Positions 1-38,889 of a DNA stretch of 64,000 bases are shown piece by piece. The translations under genes and the position numbers were made by a program. Within the stretch, counting starts at the first letter, position 1. Every line of letters starts with the position of its first letter. The notes below the pieces were generated by a model that did no database searches, was not told the DNA's origin, and was given only the letters and a program-made list of their open reading frames with translations. The stretch covers positions 512,168-576,167 of the forward strand of contig VWZF01002969.1 of assembly GCA_013396755.1 (NCBI GenBank), written 5' to 3'. This DNA is from Sclerurus mexicanus. Its lineage: Eukaryota > Chordata > Aves > Passeriformes > Furnariidae.

Positions 1-3000
1 GGTTGAGGATATGGTTATACTGATCTTGTACTAGGGCTCTTTGTTTTATCATCTTGCTTAAATATCAGCTAAACAAGGATTTAGGCTCTTGTGTTTGGTC
101 TGGTTTTTATGGCAGCTTCTCCCTTGCTGTAAAGAAGAGTATGGAAAACTGTAATGTTCTACATTCCTGAAGTTTTAGTATATGATTTTGTCAGAAATAC
201 AGTAAACATGAAAACAAGTTTCCTTTTCCTAGAGCTGCCTTTCAGCAGAATTAGCTTTTTTCTACAAAACCTGCAGATAATACACTGTAAAATTTTGCCA
301 CATGTACAAATCATTCATCAGTGCACACTTGCTTAGCGCATGACTGATGCTGATGGAATGTAGATAGGCTACTTAGCAGAGTTTACAAGCTACAGACTAG
401 GTTATTCATCTTTACGGGTTTCAAAAAATCCTCTGTCTCAAACAGCTTGATAAATATTTTCCTGAACTCCCAAGAATTGCTATAACTATGCTTAAATGAG
501 TAACATTCATAATTTCATAAACATTATGTGTGATGGGAGCCTTGGTCTTGAGATAGCATGAGCTCATCGGAAGTAAGTTTGGTTGCTTCATTGCTATTTT
601 TTTAATCTGCTTTTAACATTAATATTAAACATTGATAAATATTTAAGAATTTGAAACGTATTACAGGAAAATTGCCTGAGAGGATGGATGCCAACAGGAG
701 GACTCCAAGTGTTATGTTTATTAAATACATTTATAAAAGGAGACTTGGAAGTTTTACTTAGCATAAAATTTGGTAAACCCAGATCTTCAGATTAACATCG
801 GTGTTATTGGCACTGGTATTAGTAAACAGAAGCACACTGTGCAATACTTCGAAATCTTTTAGATACATTAGATCCCTGTAACTTTCACAGGAGTTTTCAT
901 TAACGGTGTTAATCGCCTGGGACGATTTCAGAACTGGGATAATGCTTTTGTTTTTTTTAAACCTAATGTTGTACAGCTCATGTCTTCTCAGCTCTGGTCT
1001 GAAGTCAGCCCCCACCACTACCCCTCAAAAAGAAATTCTGCTTGTCATCCCGCCTTTGCCGCTGGAGAAACATAAACCAATTCAGGGTGCGGGAGAGACT
1101 GATGTGGGTCTCTGACGTGATGTCCTCAGCAACTCGTTTGCCCTGCTTCCCTCAGCAGAGGCCATCTACCCTTCAGGAGCACGGCAGTGTTGGGATTGAT
1201 GTAGATATTAGCACAGCTCCAAAAAAGTCGAGTCCATGACTTGATAAGTCATGTAAAAAAGCTGGGTTTGGCTTGCATTTATCGGAAGGGAATTTCCCAT
1301 TCATAATCGGGGAGTGTTTTGCTTGTCAGCCTGGAGATACATTCGATGCCTTCGGGCGCAGTGCGTTAGAGAGGATTAGAAGATGGGCTCCTCTTCTACC
1401 TGCTGGAGACAGCCCTCTTCAAGGAGACTCTGCAAACAGGCTGACCTTTTAACAGTGTTCCCTGTCTTAGTGGGAATGTCAGCCAGGAAAAACTGGTTTG
1501 ATGCCTCCTGGATGTCAGTGTTATCAGTTTAATAGCTAAAAGAGGCCGTCTCGAGCAGCCACGTCATATTTATAACTGCCTTACTCAGCTGTTGCAGAAG
1601 AGAAAGCCCTTTAAGTAGGGTGCAGACCATGCCAGCCTCCTGTGGGCCAGCAGCCACAGGGCTGTGTTTGCCTGGATAGGGATCCCAGTGAGTGTGGGGT
1701 GTTCAGAGGGAACAAACTAGTTGCCCTGATACATCACAACTTAAAAATAAAATTTCGTCCTTTTTTTGGGTCAACTTTCTTATTTAAAATCTTTGTACTT
1801 TGCATTCATGGACTTGGGGTTAATTTTAGTAAAATTTCTCCTTTGCTTTTAAGTCTTGTTTGTAGTAACACAACATAAAAATTATGATTAGGTCATTAAC
1901 CAGAAAAAACCTGGCGCTCATCTGCAGGTGATCAGATGACATCAGAGGCCTGGTTTTAATTTGTGGGTAGTTCTGATTGTAACTAAAAGAGACTCGCTCC
2001 TTTTGTGGAATTGGCTGGCTATTTCCCCACATCTGGAGTTAATGAAGTCTTTGAGACCACATCAGTTGTGTTTTGCCGCAAGAACCCTTTGATCTGAAAA
2101 ATCTAGACTGGCACAAGTGCAGCTTCATAACATTGCAGCTATGTTTTTGCAAGCTATAGTTAAGATACCAAAACAAGCAGAAACTATATGAAGTTATGTG
2201 TCTGTGCTAGGACTTTCATGTAGCTGTTTGGAAGGGCCTCTTTTACGTTTATATAATTCATAACATTTTTATTATGTTAATGGCTTGTACATTTGTATCT
2301 GTAAATTATATATTTGTAGGAGTTTTTGAGTTTAATTCCTCTTTTAAGATAGTGTTTAATCAGTTTTTATGAATCACCCAGTTATGTAAAATGTTAAAAT
2401 TTCAGTCTGAAGCTTATATTTACAAATCTCATTGATAAGGTTGCAGTTTAAAAGAGGTATAATTCGTCATTGTAGGTGACTTCGCATTAATCAGTACATC
2501 TACATGGCAGTGCTAAATGTCATAAAGCTTTGTTTCCACTGCTGTCCTGTGACAGTGATAGATTATCCATCAGCTATAGCATATGCTGTGTTATTCTGCA
2601 CAACAGAGAACTTGTAAATTAAGCCCAGTTTTGCCTAATATGTTTGCAGTCTTATGAGTGCAAGTATTTACAATTTGACAGTGACATTTCTGTTAAAATA
2701 TGTCTCAGGCATGGAGTATACATGCATTCATCATATAGAGTAAATACATATGTACTGTGAACATTGCTCAGAACGTATTGTCATTCTGTCACTCAGGCCT
2801 GGTAAGCATCTCCATTTTACATTTATCCCATAAACTGAAAAAATTCGAGTAAAATATTGAACAAAAGCTTTCCGAAAAGCCTTCTTTCCTAAAAATTTTT
2901 CATTTGTTTTGATGAAGAAGTAACATTAAACCAAGCACGCAGCAGAAAGTTGTGAGCTTTCCGCTCGACTCCTGCCCGGGTGTGCGTTAACCTGGTGCCT

Positions 3001-4604
3001 TCTCCTTAGGCGGCGCACGCCGAGAGCTGAGCGCTGTGCCCTGGTCCCGGTGCCGTCCCCCTGGCCTCGGGGCCGTTCTGCTGCACTGGGGTGGCCGCAG
3101 GGCCAGCCCGAGAGCGCCGTGCCCGCGTGGCTGTGGTGCCGGAGCGCTGTCTGCAGGCACATGCCCTGCCGTTTGTTCCGACAGCAGCGGGCTGGCAAAG
3201 CTCTGGGCAGCGGGGAGGAGGGGTATTGCTATGCAAATGGCGCAGGACTTGCCCACTTTACTTTCTGAATATCCCTGTCAGAATAGTCACCCTCCGGGAG
3301 GACAATGGGTCTTTTTAAAGAACTTAGGCTTTTTTGTTGGCCGGCTTGGTTTTCTTGGCCCTTCTCTCGCTTGGTAAACAACATCCCCGAAAGACAAGGG
3401 AGAGATGTGAATGCCGTGCAAACATGCGTGTGCCTGTATGTGCGTAGGAAGGGATCAGAATATTCACTCTTTAATTTTAGGGCCTAGTGCACTTTGTAAG
3501 TTGCATTATATAAGCGTTAAAGTTTTAAAATTATTCCTCATATGTGCATTTATGAAGTCATGTATATTTAACAAGTAAGGTGAACAGTTAAAAATAAAAA
3601 CACCACGTTTTTACTTCATCGCAAAAAAATGCTCCAGTTTCAATGCTGTGTGTTTATATTCTGTACTGCCATCTATGTTAAATTGCTTTTTTAAAATTCA
3701 GTGTATCTTTCAGTACATACTAATCGTTGCACTGTTTGGTATATTGACCAAAATACTGGTATGAAGAAAGAACACTGATTAGAACAACTAACTGTGGGTA
3801 GAGTCCTTGACTCTGTGAATATTGGCCTTGCTAATTTGACTTAACTTGCTCCTGAATGTGCTTTATACTTTTTCTTAGAGTTGTTGCAGTGAAACACTTT
3901 TAATCATTGTGCTTACTTGGCATCTTAGAGTTTTTCAACTTGAAAAGAAAATTCATTGTTTGCAAGTTGAGAATGGCCACTCCACTGTGGTGTTACACTG
4001 AAAACACAATGATGCTGCTTTTCTTTAATGCTGGGCCAGTGTGAAAATTATGTGCTCGATGTGGCAGTTCTAAGATTATTCCTCAGGACTTGCATGCATG
4101 TATTTCTGGTGGCCATCCAAAGGCGTGCAAGTTTCTGAATGGATGATACAAGGGTTGCATTAAAACCTCTCCATTTGTCACTGGATGTTCGTTTTCTTTC
4201 TGATTGTTGGGATGCCAGCTAATTAAATATTCAAACAGGCATACAGTTGTTTTAAAGTAAAATTTGTTTGGGGCCCAGTTGTTTTATCTTGCTTTTTTAT
4301 CTTGAGCAACAAGTCTGTGCGAGTCATGCACTTAGAAAGCAAAATCAGCATTCAGTTTTTATCAGGCCACCTGGCTGAGTTGGCACACCAGAAAGTGTGT
4401 TGTTAGGATCATTCTACTGTAGTTCCTCTGTACTCTGGCAACTTGCTAAAAAGCAAATAAAACAAGGGCAACAAATGCTGCGGCTTGCTACACTGTTCTT
4501 TTTTTATTTGTGCTTTCTATCTGTGTCTGTATGCTGTTATGGGTTTTTTTAATGCACGACACCCAGTTATTACTAACCTGCTTTTATTGCCCTCCAATAT
4601 TTAG
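1..4604 (+). other. TCF12: TCF12 intron (3' part) upstream of the first visible exon
   Basis: No coding exon was found here. The sequence is AT-rich apart from a CpG-rich patch at about 2940-3250. I looked for the alternative first exon used by the short HEBAlt isoform, which in mammals splices directly to the VYAPS exon, and did not find it, so it is probably further upstream. A textbook branch point, TACTAAC, lies at 4571-4577, followed by a pyrimidine tract and the acceptor AG at 4603-4604. Confidence 0.8.
2940..3250. promoter_or_regulatory. Intronic CpG-rich island with octamer motif
   Basis: About 26 CpG dinucleotides fall in roughly 300 bp by hand count, in an otherwise CpG-poor AT-rich intron. 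A perfect octamer ATGCAAAT (the POU/Oct site) is at 3231-3238 on the plus strand at the island edge. No coding exon is recognisable. It could be an internal promoter or enhancer upstream of the VYAPS exon. The function is inferred from composition only. Confidence 0.5.
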
Positions 4605-30949
<26,345 letters not shown>

Positions 30950-30960
30950 ACACCAGCCAG

Positions 30961-32529
30961 GTATGTCGGGGCTGCCTGTATGTCTGCGCTGCCTGCAGTT
31001 TGGGACATACCTGGGGATGTGGGGCTTCGGTCACCAGGCTGCCGGGGCACCAAACTTCTTCATGCTGCTGACATCCTTTCCTTTCTGGGCGTAAGCAAAA
31101 GTGTCCAGATTTGCTTCGCTTTATTAAAAAACCCCAAGAAATTGTCGTCAGTCTCTTTATTTCCGTGCGTTGTTGCCAATGGCTACATCTCTTGGCTCAG
31201 GTGGCCTTCCTGGCATGACATCAGAGGAACCGTGAACAGTTAGCTAGATAAGCCAAGCATAATAGAGATGAATTATACATCTTTAGATGGACTAAATATC
31301 ACATTAGTTCATTTAAAAATCCATGTATTGTTTCCCCGTGCTGATACAGACAGCTGAGAGACTCCTCATCCCACAGAGATTTGCTGTCTGGCTCATGGCC
31401 AGTCCTTCCAACTCCTCTCATTTGCCCAGCAGAGATTGTCAACTGTGTTAAGTCACAGTCTGTGTTAGTAAAGAGTGAAGATTTAAAAGTAATGTTTTCA
31501 GCTTTGCAAGGTAGATCAGTGTTTCTGAGAGCCCTGTGTAGCCCAGGATGTAACAGCTCATTTAAACATTGCTGTTGGGAGGCCCTACAGGAGTGTTGGA
31601 ATTCTGGGCTTATGATGTGTTGTTGGTTGGTTCTCTGAACAATTGGGGAAAAGTTGATTTTAAAAATAAAAAATTCTGAGCATTCCAGTAGAGCTGTTGC
31701 CACAGGAAAAAAGATTGGGTTCAGTGCCCTTATTTTAACCTGTAAGCTTCTGTTTTAGCTTAAGGTAAAGGCGTCCTGCCAGACACCTTCCACTCCAGTG
31801 GAAGTTCAGTATTCCCTGCTGTTCTTGGAAAGCAGCAACATGGCACTGAAACCTGGCCTTACCCAGGGCAGTACTTATCCCCTATCCCCTCTTTCTTCAT
31901 AAACAAAGTGGGTTTTATTTTTAGGAAAGTACATTTTAACTTCTTTGTATTTCTTTAAATTTTAATGCTTTGAATTTCTTAATTTATTTCGTTCCATGCC
32001 AGAGCAATAGGCTACTTCTGAATTGTCAGGTAATTCTTGATTTATAACAGACTGTAAGTCTGTAATTGCCATATAAGTACAAAGAACCACTTTTTAATAA
32101 GTTTGCCTTTTTTTAGTAGCGGTAACTTTATAAGATGACTGAAGGGTGACACAGAGGAAAAGGCTGTGCAGGTACCTGGCCGTGTACCTTCAGCAGGAGT
32201 GAGTGAAGGAGGTACTGTACTGTCTCCTGCCTGCTTGGGGAACAGAGTCCAACCCAAACGGAAGGTCTGAGATGTGCAGACTGTTCTTTCTCCCATACCC
32301 AGGGAGGCCAAACAGAAGGTTCTTGAGACTCAGCTGTTCAGTGCATCACACTCAACATGGATATCTCTGGGAAGAAGGATTTCAAGGCCTCTCAGTTTGA
32401 TTTTCTTTTGCACTTAACTGACTGCAAACGCCAACCAGATCCAGTTTAAATTAGTTCTCTAATTGTCAATACAAGCTTTTTAGTGATTCTTTTCGTAATA
32501 CCCCTTTCTTCTCACACATTTGTTTCTAG
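30961..32529 (+). other. TCF12: Probable 3'UTR intron of TCF12
   Basis: A strong donor (CAG|GTATGT) lies 11 nt after the stop, and an acceptor with a good pyrimidine tract (CACATTTGTTTCTAG) ends at 32529. The exon junction is too near the stop codon to trigger nonsense-mediated decay. The intron holds nothing else recognised. If it is not spliced, the 3'UTR is simply continuous and the protein is unchanged. Confidence 0.7.
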
Positions 32530-33760
32530 AATTCCAGAATTATTGGTAGGATACACAGAAGGTGACCTTTCTTCACAAGGACACAGACAACTAACATTAT
32601 ATGAAGACACAAACCTGACAGGAGAAAACACTTGAAGCAAGAAACCCAAATGCAATCTTATGATCAAAGCTACTGGTCAACACCTGCATCAGGATTGAAG
32701 ATACGAGATCTTCAGACAGAATTTCAGCCCATGAGATACTCTGAACATATCATTCTGTTGCAAGCAGTGTGTCGCTTCTGCACAATCAGAGACTGTTGTG
32801 ATCTCTCCACTCATTGTGGAAGTTGCCTTGTGCCTAAACTGAATTGACAAATGCATTGTAACTACAAATTTTATTTATTGTTATGGAACTGTAAAGGTCT
32901 ACATATAAAGGGAAAAGTTAACATGTTAAAGGCTGATAAAATTTCAGCTGAATGCCAGCATTTACTAAAGCTGTTCACATTCAGAGAACAAAGCAGTGAC
33001 AACCGTCGACCCGTAGCATTCCCAGCATACCTATTAGTGTCTTAAAAAAGGAAGGGAAAAGTCTTTTGTTGTCCTTTCCTCTCCTTTTGCCATATGACTA
33101 GTGTTTTCCATGCAATAGGAAACTATTCCTTGGTATAGCTTTTTTTATGTTATTTTTGATCTCTGGTAATCTGAACAGTTATGGTCACAGTTCCCCTTCC
33201 ATACTGAGCTCTGTGCCTCAAGCCACTCAGAGGCCTCGTGAAGGCTGCAGGCAGGAGCAACACTGTGACCATAACATTTCTTGGATTTAAAAAGTGATTT
33301 TTATTTTCCCTCAGACTTTCCTCAAACATTTTTTTTTTCTAATTATAAACAAAACCTTTTTAGGCTTCTAGGCTTCATAGTAAAGCTTGTAACGTGAAGT
33401 GTAAATTGGGTGGGGAGAATCTACTTTGTTAGAGTTGCTTTGTTTTCCGAGCAGTAAGTACTACATATAGTACATGTAAAGTGTTAGCTGTATGTAAGCA
33501 CAAAATGCATTAAAATACAAAGGAGATTTTTTTCAGGCTGTAACTTTGGTGAATAGTGAAATCCTGAATTCACCGTGGCAGGTAGTGAGATGATATAACC
33601 CCCAGCAGGGTGGGCTAATTGCGTAATGGAATCTGAGAGCAATGGTCACCAGTTTTTCCTTCCTGTACACATTAATTACCATGTCACCTTGTATGGCTTG
33701 TCAGTGGAGAAGAACCAGTGTGAATCAAGTGCAAACAAATGCCCCGTCCCAAGCCATATG

Positions 33761-33768
33761 AGCATTAA
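33761..33768 (+). promoter_or_regulatory. miR-155 8-mer seed match in 3'UTR
   Basis: AGCATTAA is a perfect 8-mer match to the miR-155 seed. One such match in 2.3 kb is not statistically striking. Confidence 0.25.
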
Positions 33769-34769
33769 ACCTTTAAATGTTTCTCCACCAGAACAGTGTC
33801 CATAAGTATTCCTTTGTCACAGATGTGTTGAGATGGTTAAAATCCCTTTGGACTTCCATGGAAACTGTCTTCCACTGCAATGACCATGGGAGGAAATTTC
33901 CTAAGCCAAGGTTGTCTGAGCTATTGTTTATATAGTGCATCTTTCATCACTGGCAATTGGTTCACACACAAAACAGGAACAAAACTATAATTTTTATGAA
34001 GTCATTTAATTTGAAAGAACAAAAGATGGATTGATAAAATAAACTAATGAATTTAAGCTCATGTTTTGGATGGTTCCTAACAAAACAGTTTGTGGAATTA
34101 GTGGACTCATTTCTATTACTTTAATTTGCATATATCATCAAATAACACCTGATTATATCTGTGGCCTTGTTCTTCATTTCAGTGTTTATCAGCTAAACGG
34201 AATTTGTTGCTTATGACGTGTGAAAGTGATCACGTGCCACTGCCTGGCCTTTTTCCTTCTAAGCTTGTTGTCTTTTTGGCTATATTAGACTTTGCAGTAT
34301 GCCCAGAAGCTTTCCTTCATAAAATAGAAAGAAAAAAACATTTGGCTTATTTTTCACTGTAGCTAGTCTTTTATACAATAATCTTGTAAGAAAATTTCTT
34401 GAATTCTAAATATTACTCTTTCTAGATTTTTGAAATCAAAAAAGTTTTCAGTAAAAAGTTTCTTACTTTATTTTACTATATTAGGTAGTAAAAATGTAGG
34501 GTTATTTACCATAACCTGTTCATTAATATCAGAAATTTACAATAGCATTGTAAGACCATAGTAGGGTTCTAGCATACCGTGTAGTACCTATGGAGTATTG
34601 TAAGAGCTAATTGTCCGAGATGAATTGCTTCTCATCTTGTTCTCCAGTTTCCATTGTTGGTTTATTGCAGATTTGTACCCTGTGTCAAATTTCAAGGTAT
34701 TGCTGATAAACCTTTCCAACCAGCAGCAAGAAGTTCAAAAAATTTCTGTCAATGTAACAGAAAACACTA

Positions 34770-34777
34770 TGTATATA
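34770..34777 (+). promoter_or_regulatory. Pumilio-type element near 3' end
   Basis: TGTATATA matches the UGUANAUA Pumilio consensus. It sits 14 nt upstream of the poly(A) hexamer, in the 3'UTR. Confidence 0.35.
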
Positions 34778-34790
34778 ACATTTATGTAGC

Positions 34791-34796
34791 AATAAA
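34791..34796 (+). terminator. TCF12: TCF12 poly(A) signal AATAAA
   Basis: A canonical AATAAA hexamer is followed within 20-60 nt by U-rich sequence (ATCTTTTTTTAAC and GTTTTTTAAATTTC), fitting a downstream element. An earlier AATAAA at 34038-34043 could serve as a proximal alternative. Confidence 0.75.
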
Positions 34797-35970
34797 TGTG
34801 CCATCTTTTTTTAACATGGTAAATCAGTGAGTTTTTTAAATTTCTCTCTCCTCATGGGCAGTGTGTTGCTTGGAAGCCACGGCCGACCTGGCTTCTGGCC
34901 GTGCCTGTTCTCAGGAGCAGGGCACGGCGCAGGCGCTGGAAGGGCTGGGCTGTGGCTGTCCCTGTGAAGCCAGAACAGACGTTCCCGGTGCGCTGAGGAG
35001 CTGCAGTGCCTGCCCTGTGCCTGCTGCTGGGGGAGCAGGAAGGGCATGGCACAGGCAGGCAGCACTGGGAGCAGGAGCTGATCCCACAGGCACAGCCTCT
35101 TCCTTCATTTTGTTCTTCACTTCTCTCCTCAAGACGGGTTCCTTACGTCTCAGTCATTGAAGGTCAGTGCCAAGTTACTTCTGTGTAGGTTTTATGGAAA
35201 AATAGGGGCAAAAGTCTACACCTTAGGCTTGAAATTAAAATTTTCCTGTTCTCTACCATTTTAATTTCTGTGAGTGCAAACAGAAGAAAAGGGAAGCGTA
35301 CCATGACACACCCAGACAGTGGTGACATCTTCAGGCACTTCCTAGTCCTTAGCTGTTCAAGCCAAAACCCTCAAGTAACAAGCAGAGTGTGGAAGCTTGA
35401 GATTTTTCAACTCTGAATAAATACCCTGGGAAAAGCACACTGAAGAAAAAGCAGATACAGATTTTATATTTATGTGTATCTGTAAAGTGCTGGTGTTTGA
35501 TGTGATGTGTCAGTACAGCTGCTGTGCACGGCAGCGCTTCCAGCTCCTGATGCTGTCCTTTGTACCCCTGGAAACTCCAGTGACCACACCGGGAGCCAGG
35601 GGATGTTGTGCAGGATCTGTCAGCCTGCAGGTGCAGGAGTTGTTCTGAGACCCCAGCACTTCCACCAGAGACACATCCCACGTGGGCTGGGCAAACGGGG
35701 CCGTGTCAGCCTCAGCAGCAGCTGTGGGAGAGGTGCCCCAGTGCCTTCCCCAGCACACATCCCCAGTTTGAACTTATTCCTGTAGCAGTGCTAAATCCAG
35801 CTTTTCAGCATCCATCAATAAACTCCTCTTTTCTGAATAAGACCTACGAGTTTGTCACTTCTTCCTCTTATACCATGTTCTGCTGTCCTGTTTGCATTTA
35901 CTTTCTGATCACAAGTCTTTCACCCTCTTTTTTTTTCCCCAGTGTTTGTTTTTCTCCATTTGCTCTTTTT

Positions 35971-35986
35971 TGTGTGTGTGTGTGTG
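35971..35986. repeat. Short (GT)n microsatellite
   Basis: An uninterrupted run of about eight GT units preceded by an oligo-T stretch. Confidence 0.85.
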
Positions 35987-36611
35987 GAAGAGATACATGT
36001 TGGGATACCTTTGTTAAATACAATTCTTGTAGAATTAGCATTTGGAATATTGTAGGAAAGCTCTCCTGTAAACCTAAAGCATTGGGAAGTCTTAAAATGG
36101 ACTTTTCCCCCCCTTTTTTAATGAGTAGTTGCTGTTAAAAAGATTTTGGATTCTTTATTAGCTAACATTTCCCCAAGAATTAATTAACATTTTCCCCATA
36201 GCACTTTGAAGTCAAGGCAGACCAAAAATAAATGGAAGTGTCTGCAAAGGACAACCAAGGCAGTGGGTGGTGAACTTTGCTGGTAGTTTGTAACACCAAC
36301 ACTTAACGCCTCCTGACACACCTCGCTGTGCATCCTAAAATGTCCTGTAAAAGGAAACAATTTGTCCCAATTTTAAGGCCTGGCAGCGTGTCCAGAGGGC
36401 TCGGGAAGGCCCAGCAGGAATGAATGAGCGAGCTGGCACCTTCCTGCCTTGCACCCAGCCGGGATGGGGGGCGGTGTCCCTGGGGAAGGGCAGGCCCCGG
36501 TTCCTGCCTTGCTGCTGCTCTGCTGCCCCGTGTGAGCAGGGAGAGCTTTCCCAGGCTGGGGGAGAACGGTGCTAATAGAGACTCCTACAATCCTTTTTCT
36601 CTTCCCATCAG

Positions 36612-36632
36612 GTCTCTGCTGCCAAAGAGCAG
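36612..36632 (+). other. Microexon-like 21-nt unit
   Basis: A strong pyrimidine tract and acceptor (TTTTTCTCTTCCCATCAG) is followed by 21 nt and then a perfect donor, CAG|GTAAGT. The 21 nt would encode VSAAKEQ in one frame. No neighbouring exon is recognisable, so this may be a chance juxtaposition or an exon of a noncoding transcript. Confidence 0.25.
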
Positions 36633-38889
36633 GTAAGTCAGGTGCCTTCTGGGGCTTGTTCTGCCCTGGTAAACCTTCCTCTGATTTACTGAAGCTAATC
36701 CCTGTGTCAGCCTGGGTGCCGTGGCCAAACAGGGAGAGTTTATTTCCTGGGTAAGACACAAACCCACCGTCCAAGGGTCCCTGCTCAGAGGGCCTTCGGC
36801 TGCTGGTTGGAGCCCCCTGGCATTGTTTGTGTGAGTCACAAACTGCCCACAGCTCAGACTGCAGCTTGGCTGGGCTGCAAACAGAGTCCCTTTCAATTCT
36901 CTCCTAATCCCGACTTTTCAAATGTTTTGGTGCAATTAAAAACATCTGCTAAGTAGATTCTGATTTTTAAAAAGTCTTATAGAAATTATACCAACTGAGA
37001 TAAAAGTCCTTCTCAAAATGTTGATCATAACTGGTCCTGGAGGGCAGATCTGTTAGAAGGGCAGTGGCTGGGCTAAATAGTTGGAATTCTGGTTATTTCA
37101 GGCAAACTAGAGAAAAAGGAATACCAAGGCTGTTTCATCTTCAGCAAAGATGGGCTGTATTTTCTGGAGTATCACCTAAATATATAGAGACAAAAGGAAT
37201 TAAACATGAACTATATCAGTCAGAACAGTAACTGCTGCCAACTGTGATTGAACAGATGTGAAAATAATTTACAACATAACTCAAAATTCAGTCTGTGCTG
37301 GATGCAGACCTCTGCTGGGCCTGGACTTGAGAAAAGCATGAGAAAGCTATGCAGATCCTAGAGCTGGAGTGATCTCTTTCCATCAGAGCTCTGAGTAACA
37401 AACTAAATTATATTGTTCTGGAGAACTCAACCTTTCAGCTCTTAAAAAATAATCCAGGAGGAAATTATTCAAAGTAAATGGACATGAATGAAATCAGAAC
37501 CAGATCTGAACCTCCATAAAGAATCCACACCTCAAAACACTGACCAGCCACTCCAGGGACGAGAAATCTCCTGTGTGTAAATATGAAATGAAAAGGTAGG
37601 GGAAATTTTTGAATCACGTTTTGAATGTTCAGTTCACACCTGCAAAAGCTAAAGAGAGTATCACAATATTTCTTTTCAAGGTGATCAGGTAAGGCTTGCA
37701 GATGCACTTCCCATTCTGTTTGTACAGTACAGGGCAGGAGGGAGCACATCTGAGCTCATCTTCTGTGTGCTACAAACACACAAATGCTAATGCATCTGAT
37801 TATAAATATAACAGCTAAAGTTCATTAATCCCTAACACTACCTGACTAATTAAGATAAATGCATGCAATATTGGCTTTAAGTCGATGGACTCCGCTTCCA
37901 GTTTACCCTCTTAAATGGGTAACATTTAATTAAATGTACATTTAATTTGTTTATGTGTCTAATTAATAGCTGAAAGTGTAATTAAACATAAAGCTTTTTA
38001 AATGCTTATTCCTTTCCTAGCACACAAGAACAGTAAATGTGAGCACCATAAAATGCAAGTACAACAAGAGAGCAAGAATGCTCAAAATGAAAAGGAAAAA
38101 GAAAGGTACCAGCCCACAGAATATTAAGGTAGTAACCCAATATAAATTAGTGCCTGTCATTATCTGCAGCCAGCTGTTCATCATTATCCTGTTAGATAGA
38201 AGGAGAACAAATGTGTCAATAAAGCTCTCATTAGAAAGTGTTTTGGATATAAATGCAAATTCTGCATTTACAGGAGCACCAGGGAAAGAGTGTGAATTAA
38301 ACCAGAACTGACACACATCAAGCTTTGCTGTGTGTTTTTCTGGTGTGGCTCTTTTGCCTCTCTGGGATAACTGATGAAAAATCCCCACAGCCACTCACGG
38401 GTTCATGCCCACGTTTCTGTGCCACTGCCTCTTCAGCTGGAAGGCCATGACCACTGAGCTGTCTCTTCCTGCTTCCACAGGCCTTCCTGGACTTCCTTCC
38501 TCCCTCTGCCCTTCCCCACTCAGCCCACCCCTAGCTCCTGTTGTATGAGATAGTCTCCAAACTGTATCAGTTGTAAGCAAGCAAAACTTTTAATTCCCAG
38601 GTACATGCCCCTGCTAATTAACTGCTGGAGTCATCAGCATGGTGCAGTTTTACTGCTCCAACATGAAGAGGAGTGGGGAGATTGAACAATGCCAGGTCCC
38701 TTCAGGCATCCACAGGTGAGTGTCAGTGTTCCTGCCTCCCTTACCTGTGCCGCTTCTTGCCTGGCCCTGGGCCCATCCTTGTGGATTTGTCCCCTCATGC
38801 TTCCGGCTCTAGGTCTGGTTCTTCCCTTTCAGCCTGATCCCTGACAGGTTCTGTTCCTTCCAGGCCCAGTGCTGGGGCTGCCTCTTCCA

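Larger units (their letters stand above)
32530..34815 (+). other. TCF12: TCF12 terminal 3'UTR exon
   Basis: About 2.3 kb of AT-rich sequence with no long open frame, ending at a canonical poly(A) signal. The segment around 32847-32930 (GACAAATGCATTGTAACTAC followed by TTTATTTATTGTTATGGAAC) resembles the 3'UTR start of related E-protein genes. The cleavage site is approximate (about 34810-34825). Confidence 0.75.
34816..38889. other. Intergenic region after TCF12
   Basis: No gene recognised. It holds a GC-rich patch just after the poly(A) site (about 34870-35100), a short (GT)n tract at about 35971-35986, another GC-rich patch with a 21-nt microexon-like unit (36612-36632), and an AT-rich candidate regulatory stretch (about 37770-38020). 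Confidence 0.7.

Noticed and set aside
1..4604. Alternative HEBAlt-type first exon
   Set aside because: I searched by eye for its conserved Met-Tyr-Cys start and Tyr-rich end next to a donor site and did not find it in this stretch.
35608..36138. 176-codon open frame downstream of TCF12
   Set aside because: Low-complexity translation crossing a (GT)n repeat; no recognisable motif and no supporting splice structure.
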